A DNA stretch of 64,000 bases. It comes from Bosea sp. 685. Its GTDB lineage: Bacteria; Pseudomonadota; Alphaproteobacteria; Rhizobiales; Beijerinckiaceae. This document shows, in pieces, positions 17,297-26,642 of the stretch; the first letter of the stretch is position 1, and the number at the start of each line of letters is the position of its first letter. Below the pieces are notes generated by a model, which saw nothing but the letters and a program-made list of their open reading frames with translations, was not told the DNA's origin and made no database searches. Both the position numbers and the translations under genes were made by a program. The stretch spans positions 4,712,001 to 4,776,000 of the forward strand of contig NZ_CP134779.1 in assembly GCF_031884435.1 (NCBI RefSeq), given 5' to 3'.

Positions 17297-18931
17297 ATGG
17301 CAACTGCGGCTCACGACGCCCATGGCCACGGACATGACGATGCCGGCCACGAGCACCACCCGACCGGGTGGCGCCGCTGGCTCTTGTCCACCAACCACAA
17401 GGACATCGGCACGCTCTATCTGTGCTTCTCGATCATGGCGGGCCTCGTCGGCGGCTTCCTGTCGATCATGATGCGCATCGAGTTGCAGCAGCCGGGCCTC
17501 CAGATCTTCGCCAACGGCCAGAGCTACAACGTCTTCGTCACCGGCCACGGCCTGATCATGATCTTCTTCATGGTCATGCCCGCCGTCATCGGCGGCTTCG
17601 GCAACTGGTTCGTGCCCTTGATGATCGGCGCGCCGGACATGGCCTTCCCGCGCATGAACAACATCTCGTTCTGGCTGACGGTCGCCGGCTTCGTGCTGCT
17701 GATCATCTCGATGTTCGTGGAGGGCGCTCCCGGCGCCCATGGCGTCGGCACCGGCTGGACGATCTATCCGCCCTTCTCCTCGGCCGGCCATCCCGGCCCC
17801 TCGGTCGATTTCGGCATCCTGGCGCTCCACCTCGCCGGCGCGGCCTCGATCCTGGGCGCGATCAACTTCATCACCACCATCCTGAACATGCGCGCTCCGG
17901 GCATGACGCTGCACAAGATGCCGCTCTTCGCCTGGTCGGTGCTGGTCACCGCCTTCCTGCTGCTGCTGGCGCTGCCGGTGCTCGCCGGCGCCATCACCAT
18001 GCTGCTGACCGACCGCAATTTCGGCACGACTTTCTATGACCCGGCCGGCGGCGGCGACCCGATCCTCTACCAGCACCTGTTCTGGTTCTTCGGCCACCCC
18101 GAAGTCTACATCATGATCCTGCCGGCCTTCGGCATCGTCAGCCACATCATCTCGACCTTCTCGAAAAAGCCGATCTTCGGCTATCTCGGTATGGCCTACG
18201 CCATGGTCGCGATCGGCGTCGTCGGCTTCATCGTGTGGGCGCACCACATGTACACCGCCGGCCTCTCGCTCAACACGCAGCGCTATTTCGTCTTCGCGAC
18301 GATGGTCATCGCGGTGCCGACGGGCGTGAAGATCTTCTCCTGGATCGCGACGATGTGGGGCGGCTCGATCCGCTTCACCGCGCCGATGCTGTGGGCGAAC
18401 GGCTTCATCTTCCTGTTCACCGTCGGCGGCGTCACCGGCGTCGTGCTGGCCAATGCCGGCGTCGACCGCTCGCTGCACGCGACCTATTACGTCGTGGCGC
18501 ATTTCCACTACGTGCTGTCGCTGGGCGCCGTGTTCGGCATCTTCGCGGGCTTCTACTACTGGTTCCCGAAGATGAGCGGCTATGTCATCCCGGACTGGAT
18601 CGGCAGGCTGCACTTCTACGTCGCCTTCATCGGCGCCAACGTATTGTTCTTCCCGCAGCACTTCCTCGGCCTGGCCGGCATGCCGCGTCACTATGCCGAC
18701 TATCCCGACGCCTTCACGCACTGGCACTTCATCTCGTCGATCGGCTCCTACATCTTCGCCGCCGGCCTGCTGATCTTCTTCTTCGGCGTCTACACCGCCT
18801 TCTCGAAGAAGGTTCTCGCCGGGGACAATCCCTGGGGCGAAGGCGCCACCACCCTGGAATGGACGCTGCCCTCGCCGCCGCCCTTCCACCAGTTCGAGAC
18901 CCTGCCGCGCATCACCGGCTCGGACCACTGA
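17297..18931 (+). CDS. ctaD: Cytochrome c oxidase subunit I
   Basis: The 544-residue catalytic subunit that reduces oxygen at heme a3-CuB and pumps protons. Twelve helices are present with all key residues: the low-spin heme histidine in [18 protein letters not shown], the D-channel aspartate in [24 protein letters not shown] with the crosslinked His-Tyr and pump glutamate, HHMYTAGL for CuB, the K-channel lysine in PTGVKIFSW, and the heme pair in [10 protein letters not shown]. The N-terminus is His-rich ([17 protein letters not shown]), which may bind metal. Confidence 0.98.
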   Translation: MATAAHDAHGHGHDDAGHEHHPTGWRRWLLSTNHKDIGTLYLCFSIMAGLVGGFLSIMMRIELQQPGLQIFANGQSYNVFVTGHGLIMIFFMVMPAVIGGFGNWFVPLMIGAPDMAFPRMNNISFWLTVAGFVLLIISMFVEGAPGAHGVGTGWTIYPPFSSAGHPGPSVDFGILALHLAGAASILGAINFITTILNMRAPGMTLHKMPLFAWSVLVTAFLLLLALPVLAGAITMLLTDRNFGTTFYDPAGGGDPILYQHLFWFFGHPEVYIMILPAFGIVSHIISTFSKKPIFGYLGMAYAMVAIGVVGFIVWAHHMYTAGLSLNTQRYFVFATMVIAVPTGVKIFSWIATMWGGSIRFTAPMLWANGFIFLFTVGGVTGVVLANAGVDRSLHATYYVVAHFHYVLSLGAVFGIFAGFYYWFPKMSGYVIPDWIGRLHFYVAFIGANVLFFPQHFLGLAGMPRHYADYPDAFTHWHFISSIGSYIFAAGLLIFFFGVYTAFSKKVLAGDNPWGEGATTLEWTLPSPPPFHQFETLPRITGSDH

Positions 18932-18938
18932 TCCAACA

Positions 18939-18967
18939 GACGGCGGGCTCATCCCGGGCCCGCCGTC
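18939..18967 (+). terminator. Hairpin after ctaD
   Basis: A perfect 10-bp GC stem (18939-18948 with 18958-18967) lies eight bases after the ctaD stop. No T run follows, so it is more likely a 3' stabiliser or partial attenuator that lets the structural gene be expressed above ctaB. Confidence 0.5.
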
Positions 18968-19098
18968 GCCCCTCTCCCGAGCGCCTGTCGAGGCGTTCCG
19001 GAGACGGGCGGCCAAAGCTTCTTTCGCCAAGGCTGCTTCCACTGAGAGCCCATCGCGCCCCCAAGAGGCGCCGCAACAAGTGAATTGACCTGAATCCG

Positions 19099-20055
19099 AT
19101 GTCCGCTGCGTTCGACAGGATCGATCCTCGCACCGAAGGCGGCGCGCTGACCTCCACGGGAGAGGCGCGCGACTTCTTCGAGCTGCTGAAGCCGCGCGTG
19201 ATGCTTCTCGTCGTGGTCACCGCGCTCGGCGGCATGGCGACGGCGCCGGGCTCCGTGCATCCGGTGATCGGCCTCGCCGCCCTGCTGGCGATCGCGGTGG
19301 GCGCCGGTGCCTCGGGCTGCCTCAACATGTGGTACGACGCCGATATCGACGTGCTGATGGCGCGCACCGCCAAGCGCCCGATTCCGGCCGGCCGCGTCCT
19401 GCCCTCGGAGGCGCTGGCCTTCGGCCTGACCCTGTCGGTCGGCTCCGTGCTCGTGCTCGGCCTCGTCGCCAACCTGCTGGCGGCAGGCATGCTCGCCTTC
19501 ACGATCTTCTTCTACGCCGTGATCTATTCGATGTGGCTGAAGCGCTGGACGCCGCAGAACATCGTCATCGGCGGCGCGGCCGGCGCCTTCCCTCCGATGA
19601 TCGGCGAGGCGGTGGTGACTGGCGATTTCGGCATGCACTCGCTGGTGCTGTTCGCGATCATCTTCCTATGGACACCGCCGCATTTCTGGGCGCTCGCTTT
19701 GGTGAAGTCCGAGGACTACGCCCGCGCCGGCATCCCGATGCTGCCCAATGTCGCCGGCGCCGCCGCGACGCGCCGCCAGATCATGGCCTATTCGCTGGTG
19801 ATGGCGCCCGTCGCCGTGCTGCCCGCGCTGATGGGCTTCGGCGGGCTGATCTATCTCGTTGTCTCCGTCACGACGGGCCTGGCCATGATCGGCCTTGCGG
19901 TGCGCGTGCTGCGCACGACGCAGGGCGAGGCCGCCAGCAAGGCCTGCTATGCGCTGTTTGGCTTCTCGATCCTCTATCTCTTCCTGCTGTTTGCCGTGTT
20001 GCTCGCCGAGAACAGCCTCGGCCTGATGTGGGCCCTGCCCAAGGTGATCGGATGA
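19099..20055 (+). CDS. ctaB: Protoheme IX farnesyltransferase (heme O synthase)
   Basis: A 318-residue UbiA-superfamily membrane enzyme that adds a farnesyl group to heme b, giving heme O, the precursor of heme A in the oxidase. The first Asp-rich motif is in [20 protein letters not shown], and the second region ([20 protein letters not shown]) is diagnostic for CtaB. Eight to nine helices are evident. Its stop overlaps the next start by four bases. Confidence 0.96.
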   Translation: MSAAFDRIDPRTEGGALTSTGEARDFFELLKPRVMLLVVVTALGGMATAPGSVHPVIGLAALLAIAVGAGASGCLNMWYDADIDVLMARTAKRPIPAGRVLPSEALAFGLTLSVGSVLVLGLVANLLAAGMLAFTIFFYAVIYSMWLKRWTPQNIVIGGAAGAFPPMIGEAVVTGDFGMHSLVLFAIIFLWTPPHFWALALVKSEDYARAGIPMLPNVAGAAATRRQIMAYSLVMAPVAVLPALMGFGGLIYLVVSVTTGLAMIGLAVRVLRTTQGEAASKACYALFGFSILYLFLLFAVLLAENSLGLMWALPKVIG

Positions 20056-20222
20056 GCGAGGCTCCCAAGCGCCCGATAGCGCCAGCTTTCACGCCAGAGG
20101 ATCTGGCGCGCCGCAAGCGTCGCTCGGTGGCGCTGGCGCTCGTGCTCGCTGGCCTCGTCGTGTTCTTCTTCGTGGTGACGCTGGTGAAGACCGGCCCCGC
20201 GATCATGAACAGGCCGCTGTAA
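20052..20222 (+). CDS. Small CoxF-like membrane protein of the oxidase operon
   Basis: A 56-residue single-helix protein: a basic N-terminus ([20 protein letters not shown]) and one membrane segment ([19 protein letters not shown]). Small CoxF-type proteins occupy this position, between ctaB and ctaG, in rhizobial oxidase operons. It overlaps ctaB by ATGA and ctaG by TAATG, so its translation is locked to both neighbours. The precise role is not known. Confidence 0.88.
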   Translation: MSEAPKRPIAPAFTPEDLARRKRRSVALALVLAGLVVFFFVVTLVKTGPAIMNRPL

Positions 20223-20821
20223 TGGCGCCCGCCCCTGCGCCTCAGGGACAAACCGCGAATCTGCGGCGCACCGCGCTGATCTGCGCCGGCGTCGCCATGG
20301 GCATGACGGGCTTGGCCTTTGCCTCGGTGCCGCTCTACGACATGTTCTGCAAGGCAACCGGCTTCGGCGGCACGCCGATGGTCGGCACGGCCGGCGCGGG
20401 CGTGATCCTCGACCGGACCATGGCTGTGCGTTTTGATGCCAATGTCGCGCCCGGCCTGGGCTGGGCCTTCACGCCCGAGAGCCCCGAGATCAGCTTGCGC
20501 GTCGGCCAGACGCAGACGGTGTTCTACAAGATCACCAACCGCTCCAGCCGCACCTCGACCGGGATCGCGACCTTCAACATCGCGCCCGAGAAGGGCGCGG
20601 CCTATTTCGTCAAGATCCAGTGCTTCTGCTTCACCGAGCACACGCTGCAGCCGGGCGAGAGCCTGGAGGCGCCGGTGGTTTTCTACATCGACCCGGAGAT
20701 CGCCGGAAATCGCGACCTCGACGGCGTCAATTCGATGACCTTGTCCTACACCTATTTCCAGTCGAAGGCGGGCCAGCCCGTCGCCGAGGGCAAGGGTGAC
20801 GCGGCCAAGTCAAACCTGTAA
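20222..20821 (+). CDS. ctaG: Cytochrome c oxidase assembly protein CtaG (Cox11)
   Basis: A 199-residue membrane-anchored copper chaperone that delivers copper to CuB of subunit I. One N-terminal helix (TALICAGVAMGMTGLAFASV) is followed by a periplasmic beta domain. The copper-binding cysteines are visible in VPLYDMFCKATGFGG and VKIQCFCFTEHTL. The last codons and the stop lie within a 16-bp tandem repeat (20807-20854), so the C-terminal residues KSNL come from the repeat. Confidence 0.95.
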   Translation: MAPAPAPQGQTANLRRTALICAGVAMGMTGLAFASVPLYDMFCKATGFGGTPMVGTAGAGVILDRTMAVRFDANVAPGLGWAFTPESPEISLRVGQTQTVFYKITNRSSRTSTGIATFNIAPEKGAAYFVKIQCFCFTEHTLQPGESLEAPVVFYIDPEIAGNRDLDGVNSMTLSYTYFQSKAGQPVAEGKGDAAKSNL

Positions 20822-20854
20822 CAAGTCAAACCTGTAACTAGTCGAACCTAATAC
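20807..20854 (+). repeat. 16-bp tandem repeat across the ctaG stop codon
   Basis: AAGTCAAACCTGTAAC is present twice without change (20807-20822, 20823-20838), followed by a degenerate third copy, TAGTCGAACCTAATAC (20839-20854). The ctaG TAA lies in the first copy; the second copy repeats the same end of the reading frame. This looks like recent slippage duplication. Confidence 0.9.
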
Positions 20855-20904
20855 GAGCGAAGCCGAAGCGCTGCGCAGATAAAGTCGGACGCGGAGACTG
20901 ATAC

Positions 20905-21771
20905 ATGGCCGGGGCCCATACCAAGAACCACGACTACCATCTCGTCGATCCGAGCCCGTGGCCGCTCGTCGGCGCCACCAGCGCGACGGTGATGGCGATC
21001 GGCGCCGTGATGTGGATGAAGGCCCTGCTGCTGGGCGGCATGAAGCTCGGCCCGATGGTCTTCGGCATCGGCCTGCTCGGCGTGCTCTACACCATGCTCG
21101 CCTGGTGGATGGACGTGGTCCGCGAGGCCGAGACGGAAGGCCACCACACCAAGGTGGTGCAGATGCATCACCGCTACGGCATGATCATGTTCATCGCCTC
21201 CGAGGTGATGTTCTTCGTGGCTTGGTTCTGGGCCTATTTTGACGCCAGCCTGTTCAGCTACGAGGCGATCAACTTCACACGCCAGGAGTTCACCGGCGGC
21301 GTCTGGCCGCCCAAGGGTATCGAGACCTTCGACCCCTGGCACCTGCCGCTGCTCAACACGCTGATCCTGCTGACCTCGGGCACCACCGTGACCTGGGCGC
21401 ATCACGCTTTGATCGAGGGTGACCGCAAGGGGCTGAAGCAGGGCCTTTGGCTCACCGTGATCCTCGGCATGCTGTTCACGCTCTGCCAGGGCTATGAGTA
21501 TTCGCACGCGGCCTTCGCCTTCAGCGGCAACGTCTATGGCTCGACCTTCTTCATGGCGACCGGCTTCCACGGCTTCCATGTCATCATCGGGACGATCTTC
21601 CTGGCGATCTGCCTGTACCGGGTCTATCTCGGCCATTTCAAACCCGACCAGCATCTCGGCTTCGAATTCGCCGCCTGGTACTGGCATTTCGTCGACGTGG
21701 TCTGGCTGTTCCTGTTCGCCTCGATCTATGTCTGGGGCGCGGGGGCTCACGTCGCGGCTGCGGCGCACTGA
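20905..21771 (+). CDS. ctaE: Cytochrome c oxidase subunit III
   Basis: A 288-residue, seven-helix subunit that stabilises the catalytic core and the proton uptake path. Landmarks are [57 protein letters not shown] and [16 protein letters not shown], all diagnostic for subunit III. The start ATG at 20905 is 83 bp after ctaG. A hairpin terminator follows. Confidence 0.97.
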   Translation: MAGAHTKNHDYHLVDPSPWPLVGATSATVMAIGAVMWMKALLLGGMKLGPMVFGIGLLGVLYTMLAWWMDVVREAETEGHHTKVVQMHHRYGMIMFIASEVMFFVAWFWAYFDASLFSYEAINFTRQEFTGGVWPPKGIETFDPWHLPLLNTLILLTSGTTVTWAHHALIEGDRKGLKQGLWLTVILGMLFTLCQGYEYSHAAFAFSGNVYGSTFFMATGFHGFHVIIGTIFLAICLYRVYLGHFKPDQHLGFEFAAWYWHFVDVVWLFLFASIYVWGAGAHVAAAAH

Positions 21772-21797
21772 CGAACGGCCGCAGGCACTGATATGGC

Positions 21798-21821
21798 AAA
21801 GGCGGCCGCAAGGCCGCCTTT
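21798..21821 (+). terminator. Hairpin terminator after ctaE
   Basis: A perfect 10-bp stem (21798-21807 with 21812-21821) closes on a GCAA tetraloop, with AAAGG and CCTTT at its base. It probably ends or attenuates the ctaC-ctaE transcript before the DUF983 gene. Confidence 0.75.
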
Positions 21822-21851
21822 GTGCTTTGAAGCCACATGATGGAGGCCGCC

Positions 21852-22226
21852 ATGGCCGACGAACACCATAGTTTGCCCTCGCCCTATACCACGGGGCTGA
21901 CCGGCCGCTGCCCGCGTTGCGGCGAAGGCAAATTGTTCGACGGCTTTCTCAAGGTGCGCCCGCGCTGCGCCGCCTGCGGGCTCGACTTCTCCTTCGCCGA
22001 TTCGGCCGACGGGCCGGCCGTCTTCATCATGCTGATCGCGGGCTTCGCCGTGCTGGGCGCGGCGCTCTATGTCGAGATCGCCTATGAGCCGCCGATCTGG
22101 GTGCATATGATGATCTGGCTGCCGCTCACCGTGATCGTCTGCCTGGCCCTGCTGCGCCCGATGAAGGGGCTCGCGGTCGCCCTGCAATATGTCAACAAGG
22201 CGGAAGAGGGCAGGCTCGAGAAATGA
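21852..22226 (+). CDS. DUF983 family protein
   Basis: A 124-residue membrane protein. The N-terminal cytoplasmic zinc-ribbon has two CxxC pairs, GRCPRCGEGKLFDGF and RPRCAACGLDFSF. Two hydrophobic helices follow (VFIMLIAGFAVLGAALYVEI and MIWLPLTVIVCLALL). DUF983 genes are regularly found with oxidase assembly genes in alphaproteobacteria. The start at 21852 is chosen because GGAGG lies five bases before it; an ATG at 21837 has no such site. The stop overlaps SURF1 by four bases. Confidence 0.9.
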   Translation: MADEHHSLPSPYTTGLTGRCPRCGEGKLFDGFLKVRPRCAACGLDFSFADSADGPAVFIMLIAGFAVLGAALYVEIAYEPPIWVHMMIWLPLTVIVCLALLRPMKGLAVALQYVNKAEEGRLEK

Positions 22227-23032
22227 GCGGCGAGACCCTCCCCGCCCAGCGCCGCCCCAGCTTGCTCGCTCCGGCGATCCTGACGGTCATCGGCACGCTG
22301 GTGCTTTGCGCGCTTGGAGCCTGGCAGCTCGAGCGCATGACCGAGAAGCACGACTTCATCGCGCGGCTGGAAGCACAGGCCGCCGGCGCGCCGGCCGCCA
22401 TGCCCGCCACCGCGACATGGGCCACGCTCGATCCCGCAAAGCTCGACCTGACACGCGTCGCAGCAAGCGGAGCCTTCATCGACGGTCCCTTCGCCAGCGT
22501 GCGCACCACAATCGCCTCGGGCGGGCCGGGCACACGCCAGCTCTCCGGCTTCGGCCGCTGGATCTTCCAGGGCTTCCGGCTGGCCGATGGCGGCACGATC
22601 CTGATCAATCGCGGCTTCGTACCGGAGAACAGGCTCGGCGAGATCAAGCCCGCAGCGGGCCCGGCAACCGTCGCCGGCTTCCTGCGCGCGGCCGAAGTGC
22701 GTAACGCCTTCACGCCCAACGACCTGCCCGCCCAACGCGAGTTCTATACGCGCGATCCCGCCGCCATCGCGGCCTCGCTGGGCTTGAGCGGCGGCCCGTC
22801 CTTCTATCTCGAGGCCGAGCGCCAGGGCGACGGCCTGACCCCGCCCGCCGGGGTCGACCCCAAAGAGCTGATCGACCGGATTCCCGACAACCACCTGCAA
22901 TATGCGTTGACCTGGTTCGGTCTGGCGCTGACTCTGCTGGGGGTGTTTGCGGCCTTCGTCCTGCAGGCGCGCAAAATCCCGCAGGCGCGCGAGATCCCGC
23001 AGGCGCACAAGGCCGGCGACGCAGTGCCGTGA
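22223..23032 (+). CDS. SURF1 family cytochrome oxidase biogenesis protein
   Basis: A 269-residue SURF1 (Shy1) protein that helps insert heme A into subunit I. Two helices flank a periplasmic domain: residues near LLAPAILTVIGTLVLCALGAWQLE, and YALTWFGLALTLLGVFAAFV near the end. Typical stretches are WQLERMTEKHDFI and GFRLADGGTILINRGFVP. The C-terminal tail contains two copies of a short repeat (KIPQA, EIPQA) from a 15-bp duplication. The ATGA overlap couples it to DUF983. Confidence 0.93.
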   Translation: MSGETLPAQRRPSLLAPAILTVIGTLVLCALGAWQLERMTEKHDFIARLEAQAAGAPAAMPATATWATLDPAKLDLTRVAASGAFIDGPFASVRTTIASGGPGTRQLSGFGRWIFQGFRLADGGTILINRGFVPENRLGEIKPAAGPATVAGFLRAAEVRNAFTPNDLPAQREFYTRDPAAIAASLGLSGGPSFYLEAERQGDGLTPPAGVDPKELIDRIPDNHLQYALTWFGLALTLLGVFAAFVLQARKIPQAREIPQAHKAGDAVP

Positions 23033-23103
23033 TGCGCTGCCGGTTTTGCCGAAATCGGCAGAGCAGCCTATAGCTTCAACTGGGATCACCGAGACCAAAC
23101 GCC

Positions 23104-24519
23104 GTGCTGCATGTGTCCACTCGCGGGGAAGCGCCCGCGCTCTCCTTTTCCGATGCGCTTCTCGCCGGGCTTGCCCGCGATGGCGGGCTTTACGTACCGA
23201 AATCCTGGCCTGTCCTGCCGCAGAGCGAGATCGCGGGCTTTGCCGGCAAATCCTATACACAGGTCGCCGAACGCGTGCTCGGTGCGCTGACCGATGGCGA
23301 CATCGAGACCAAGGCGCTGGGCGAGATGATCGAGGCGGCCTATGCCGGCTTCCGGCATCCGGCCGTCTGCCCACTGACGCAGCTCGGTGACAATCTCTTC
23401 GTGCTCGAACTCTTCCACGGCCCGACGCTCGCCTTCAAGGACGTGGCGATGCAATTGCTCGGGCGATTGATGGACCATGTCCTGGCCTTGCGCGGCGAGC
23501 GCGCCACCATCGTCGGCGCGACCTCGGGCGACACCGGCGGGGCGGCAATCGACGCCTTCAAGGGCCTTGCCCGCGTCGACGTCTTCATCCTCTACCCGCA
23601 GGGGCGGGTTTCGGATGTGCAGCGCCGGCAGATGACGACGGTCGATGCGCCCAATGTCCACGCCATCGCGGTCGATGGCACCTTCGACGATTGCCAGAAT
23701 CTGCTGAAGGCGATGTTCAACCACCACGCCTTCCGCGACGAGATCGGCCTGTCGGGCGTCAACTCGATCAATTGGGCCCGGGTCGCGGCGCAGAGCGTGT
23801 ACTACTTCACCTCGGCGGTGGCGCTTGGCGGCCCGGCGCGCAAGGTCTCCTTCGCCGTACCGACCGGCAATTTCGGCGATGTGCTCGCCGGCTTCGTCGC
23901 CAAGCACATGGGGCTGCCGATCCAACGATTGCTGATCGGCACCAACAGCAACGACATCCTGGCGCGGACGCTGGCGAGCGGCGTCTACGAGATGCGCGGC
24001 GTCGCCGCGACGACCTCGCCCTCGATGGACATCCAGATCTCGTCGAATTTCGAGCGTCTGCTGTTCGAGGCGCATGACCGCGACGGCGCCACTGTCCGCA
24101 GGCTGATGCAATCGCTGCAGCAATCCGGCCGTTTCGAGATCGCAGCCGGTCCCTTGGCGAAAATCCGCAATGAGTTCGACGCCACCGCGGTCGACGAGGC
24201 GCAGACCGCCGCCGAGATCGACCGGACCTGGCGCGAGGCGGGCTATCTGCTCGATCCGCATACGGCAGTGGGCCTCAGTGCGGCGCGGCGCGGCCTCGAA
24301 GCCGATCCGGCCACGCCGATGATCGTGCTCGGTACGGCCCATCCCGCGAAGTTCCCCGTGGCGGTGAAGGCGGCGAGCGGCGCCTCGCCTGCTTTGCCGG
24401 CCCATCTCGCCGATCTGATGGAGCGCCAGGAGCGCTTCACCTTGCTGCCGAACGATCTCGCCCGCATCGAGGATTTCGTCCGGCAGAATGCGCGGGCGAT
24501 CAGGGGAGCGGCGGCATGA
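23104..24519 (+). CDS. thrC: Threonine synthase
   Basis: A 471-residue PLP enzyme converting O-phosphohomoserine to threonine. The PLP lysine is in FHGPTLAFKDVAMQLLG. The phosphate-binding and active regions GATSGDTGGAAIDAFKG and SGVNSINWARVAAQSVYYF are typical of the long (class I) form. The start is GTG at 23104, giving the family N-terminus LHVSTRGEAPALSFSDALL. The stop overlaps the M16 peptidase gene by ATGA; thrC followed by an M16 peptidase is common in alphaproteobacteria. The preceding pathway step, thrB, is at 41914. Confidence 0.96.
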   Translation: MLHVSTRGEAPALSFSDALLAGLARDGGLYVPKSWPVLPQSEIAGFAGKSYTQVAERVLGALTDGDIETKALGEMIEAAYAGFRHPAVCPLTQLGDNLFVLELFHGPTLAFKDVAMQLLGRLMDHVLALRGERATIVGATSGDTGGAAIDAFKGLARVDVFILYPQGRVSDVQRRQMTTVDAPNVHAIAVDGTFDDCQNLLKAMFNHHAFRDEIGLSGVNSINWARVAAQSVYYFTSAVALGGPARKVSFAVPTGNFGDVLAGFVAKHMGLPIQRLLIGTNSNDILARTLASGVYEMRGVAATTSPSMDIQISSNFERLLFEAHDRDGATVRRLMQSLQQSGRFEIAAGPLAKIRNEFDATAVDEAQTAAEIDRTWREAGYLLDPHTAVGLSAARRGLEADPATPMIVLGTAHPAKFPVAVKAASGASPALPAHLADLMERQERFTLLPNDLARIEDFVRQNARAIRGAAA

Positions 24520-25859
24520 GTGCGACTGGACCGGCCGAGACAGCCGACATCGCGACGCCGACCAGCAACGGCCATGGCGTGCATGACCCCGATGTCGGGC
24601 TGACGACGCTGCCGTCTGGCCTGCGCATCGTCTCGCAGCATATGGACCATGCCGCGACCGTCTCGCTCGGCATCTGGATCGGCGCCGGCTCGCGCGACGA
24701 GCTGCCCCATGAGCACGGCCTCGCCCATCTGCTCGAGCACATGGCCTTCAAGGGCACGGCGCGGCGCAATGCGCTCGAGATCGCCGAGGAGATCGAGAGC
24801 GTCGGCGGCGATCTCAACGCCGCGACATCAGTCGAATACACCTGCTACACCGCCCGCGTGCTCGGCTCCGACCTGCCGCTCGCCGTCGACATCCTCTCCG
24901 ATATCCTGACCGCGCCGGCGCTCACCGCCGAAGAGCTCAAGCGCGAGAAGGGCGTGATCCTGCAGGAGATCAGCGCCGTCCAGGATACGCCCGACGACCT
25001 CGTCTATGATCGCTTCCTGCAGGCGGCCTTTCCCGACCAGCCGCTCGGCCGGCCGATCCTAGGCACGGCCAAGACGGTCAAGGGTTTCGCGCCCGATGCG
25101 ATCCGCGCCTATCTGGCGCGGCACTACCATGCCGGCAACATGGTGCTGGCGGCCTCGGGCGCCGTCGACCATGCCGAACTCGTCGCCCTGGCGGAAAAGC
25201 ACCTCTGCGCCCTGCCCCCGGGCCCCGCCACCGCTCCCCCTCGCGACGCGGGCCACTATCGCGGCGGTGAGGCGCGGATCAAGAGCGACGAAGAGCAAGT
25301 CCATCTCGTTCTCGGCTTTCCCGGCCAGCCCTTCAGCAACGGGGCGCATTACCCGCTGCAGATCTTCTCCTCGGTGCTCGGCGGCGGGCTGTCGTCGCGG
25401 CTGTTCCAGCAGGTCCGCGAGCAGCGCGGCCTCGCCTATGCGGTCGACGCCTTCCACTGGCCCTTCTCGGATTGCGGCGTGTTCGGCATCAGCGCCGGCA
25501 CCGCGCCCGAGGATGTCGGCGAATTGATCGATGTCGCGCTCGCCTGCCTGCGCCAGGCAGCCGAGGATGTCAGCGAGGTCGAAGTTGCGCGCGCCCGGGC
25601 ACAGATGAAGGTTGGGCTTCTGGCCTCGCTTGAAAGCCCCGGCGGCAAGCTGGAACAGATGGCGCGCCAGGTCCTGCTCTTCGGCCGCGCCATTCCGCGC
25701 GAAGAGCTTGCCGCGCGTCTCGATGCGGTGACCCTGGAAGACGTTCGCGCCGCCGGGCGCTCGCTGCTCGGCCACCAACCGACGATCGCAGCGGTCGGCC
25801 CGCTGCAGGGCCTGCCGCCGGCCAAGCGCCTGCTCCACGCAGCCCGCGTCCCGGACTGA
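24516..25859 (+). CDS. M16 family zinc metallopeptidase (processing-peptidase-like)
   Basis: A 447-residue peptidase similar to the beta subunit of mitochondrial processing peptidase. The inverted zinc motif HxxEH is in HGLAHLLEHMAFKGTARR at about residues 65-85, with the downstream glutamate in REKGVILQEISAVQDTPDD. The second, inactive half includes the glycine-rich stretch SSVLGGGLSSRLFQQVREQR. The gene is translationally coupled to thrC. The natural substrate is unknown. Confidence 0.95.
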   Translation: MSATGPAETADIATPTSNGHGVHDPDVGLTTLPSGLRIVSQHMDHAATVSLGIWIGAGSRDELPHEHGLAHLLEHMAFKGTARRNALEIAEEIESVGGDLNAATSVEYTCYTARVLGSDLPLAVDILSDILTAPALTAEELKREKGVILQEISAVQDTPDDLVYDRFLQAAFPDQPLGRPILGTAKTVKGFAPDAIRAYLARHYHAGNMVLAASGAVDHAELVALAEKHLCALPPGPATAPPRDAGHYRGGEARIKSDEEQVHLVLGFPGQPFSNGAHYPLQIFSSVLGGGLSSRLFQQVREQRGLAYAVDAFHWPFSDCGVFGISAGTAPEDVGELIDVALACLRQAAEDVSEVEVARARAQMKVGLLASLESPGGKLEQMARQVLLFGRAIPREELAARLDAVTLEDVRAAGRSLLGHQPTIAAVGPLQGLPPAKRLLHAARVPD

Positions 25860-25865
25860 ACCGCG

Positions 25866-26462
25866 ATGGCGCTCTTCCGCTTCTCGACGGATCCCCCGAC
25901 GCGCCCGCTGATCCGCACGCAAAACCTCGCGCTGCGCGCGCCGGTTGCGACCGACTACGCCGCCTGGGCCGTGCTGCGCATGGAAAGCCGCGAATTCCTG
26001 ACGCCATGGGAGCCGGTCTGGAATGAGGACGACCTGACGCGCACCTCCTTCCGCCTGCGGGTCAAGCGCGCCGCCCGCGAGATCGCGACCGACGAGGCCT
26101 ATTCGCTCTTCATCTTCGACACGCGCTCGGAAATCCTGCTCGGCGGGCTGACGCTCGGCCTCGTCAGGCGCGGCGTCGCCCAGGCCTGCACGCTCGGCTA
26201 CTGGATGGGCGAGCGCCATGCCGGCAAGGGCTACATGACCGAGGCCGTGCGCGGCGCCTTGCGCTTCGCCTTCCAGGATCTCGCATTGCACCGCGTCGAG
26301 GCTGCCTGCCTGCCCAACAACGAACCGTCGAAGCGCTTGCTGGAACGGGTCGGCTTTCAAAGCGAGGGCATGGCGCGGGCCTATCTGCGCATCAACGGCT
26401 CCTGGGCCGATCATCTGCTCTATGCTGCCCTGTCCAGCGACCGCCTGCCGATGGACAAGTGA
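25866..26462 (+). CDS. GNAT N-acetyltransferase, RimJ-like
   Basis: A 198-residue GNAT protein resembling ribosomal-protein N-acetyltransferases. The acetyl-CoA site is visible as YWMGERHAGKGYMTEAVRGA, followed by LHRVEAACLPNNEPSKRLLE and RVGFQSEGMARAYLRINGSW. The ATG at 25866 is 6 bp after the M16 stop, so they are probably one operon. The acceptor, protein or small molecule, cannot be read from sequence. Confidence 0.9.
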   Translation: MALFRFSTDPPTRPLIRTQNLALRAPVATDYAAWAVLRMESREFLTPWEPVWNEDDLTRTSFRLRVKRAAREIATDEAYSLFIFDTRSEILLGGLTLGLVRRGVAQACTLGYWMGERHAGKGYMTEAVRGALRFAFQDLALHRVEAACLPNNEPSKRLLERVGFQSEGMARAYLRINGSWADHLLYAALSSDRLPMDK

Positions 26463-26524
26463 CGGTGGGCTGGCCGATCCCTCGCCTTGCCCTCGCCATG
26501 AGCCGCCGATACGACTGGTTACTA

Positions 26525-26637
26525 GATCACGTCTCATTCGGACGATTCCGTCCGAATGAGACGTGATCGATTCTAAAAGTTTAGAGCGTTGCTCATGCGA
26601 AAAACCGGTACCCACTTTTTCGCGCAAGGCTCTAGAA
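26525..26637. repeat. RIME-like mosaic repeat (modules A and B)
   Basis: Module A is a perfect 20-bp inverted repeat with a 4-nt loop (26525-26544 and 26549-26568). After TTCTAAAAGTTT comes module B, from AGAGCG at 26583 to GGCTCT at 26633, with GCGAAAAACCGG and CACTTTTTCGCG inside. It lies directly ahead of the PAS-GGDEF-EAL gene, and an in-frame ATG within B (26589) is a false start. Confidence 0.88.
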
Positions 26638-26642
26638 TTCGA

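Noticed and set aside
16256..19042. Open minus-strand frame of 928 codons over ctaC and ctaD
   Set aside because: Antisense of oxidase genes with all catalytic residues present. The frame encodes low-complexity charged sequence.
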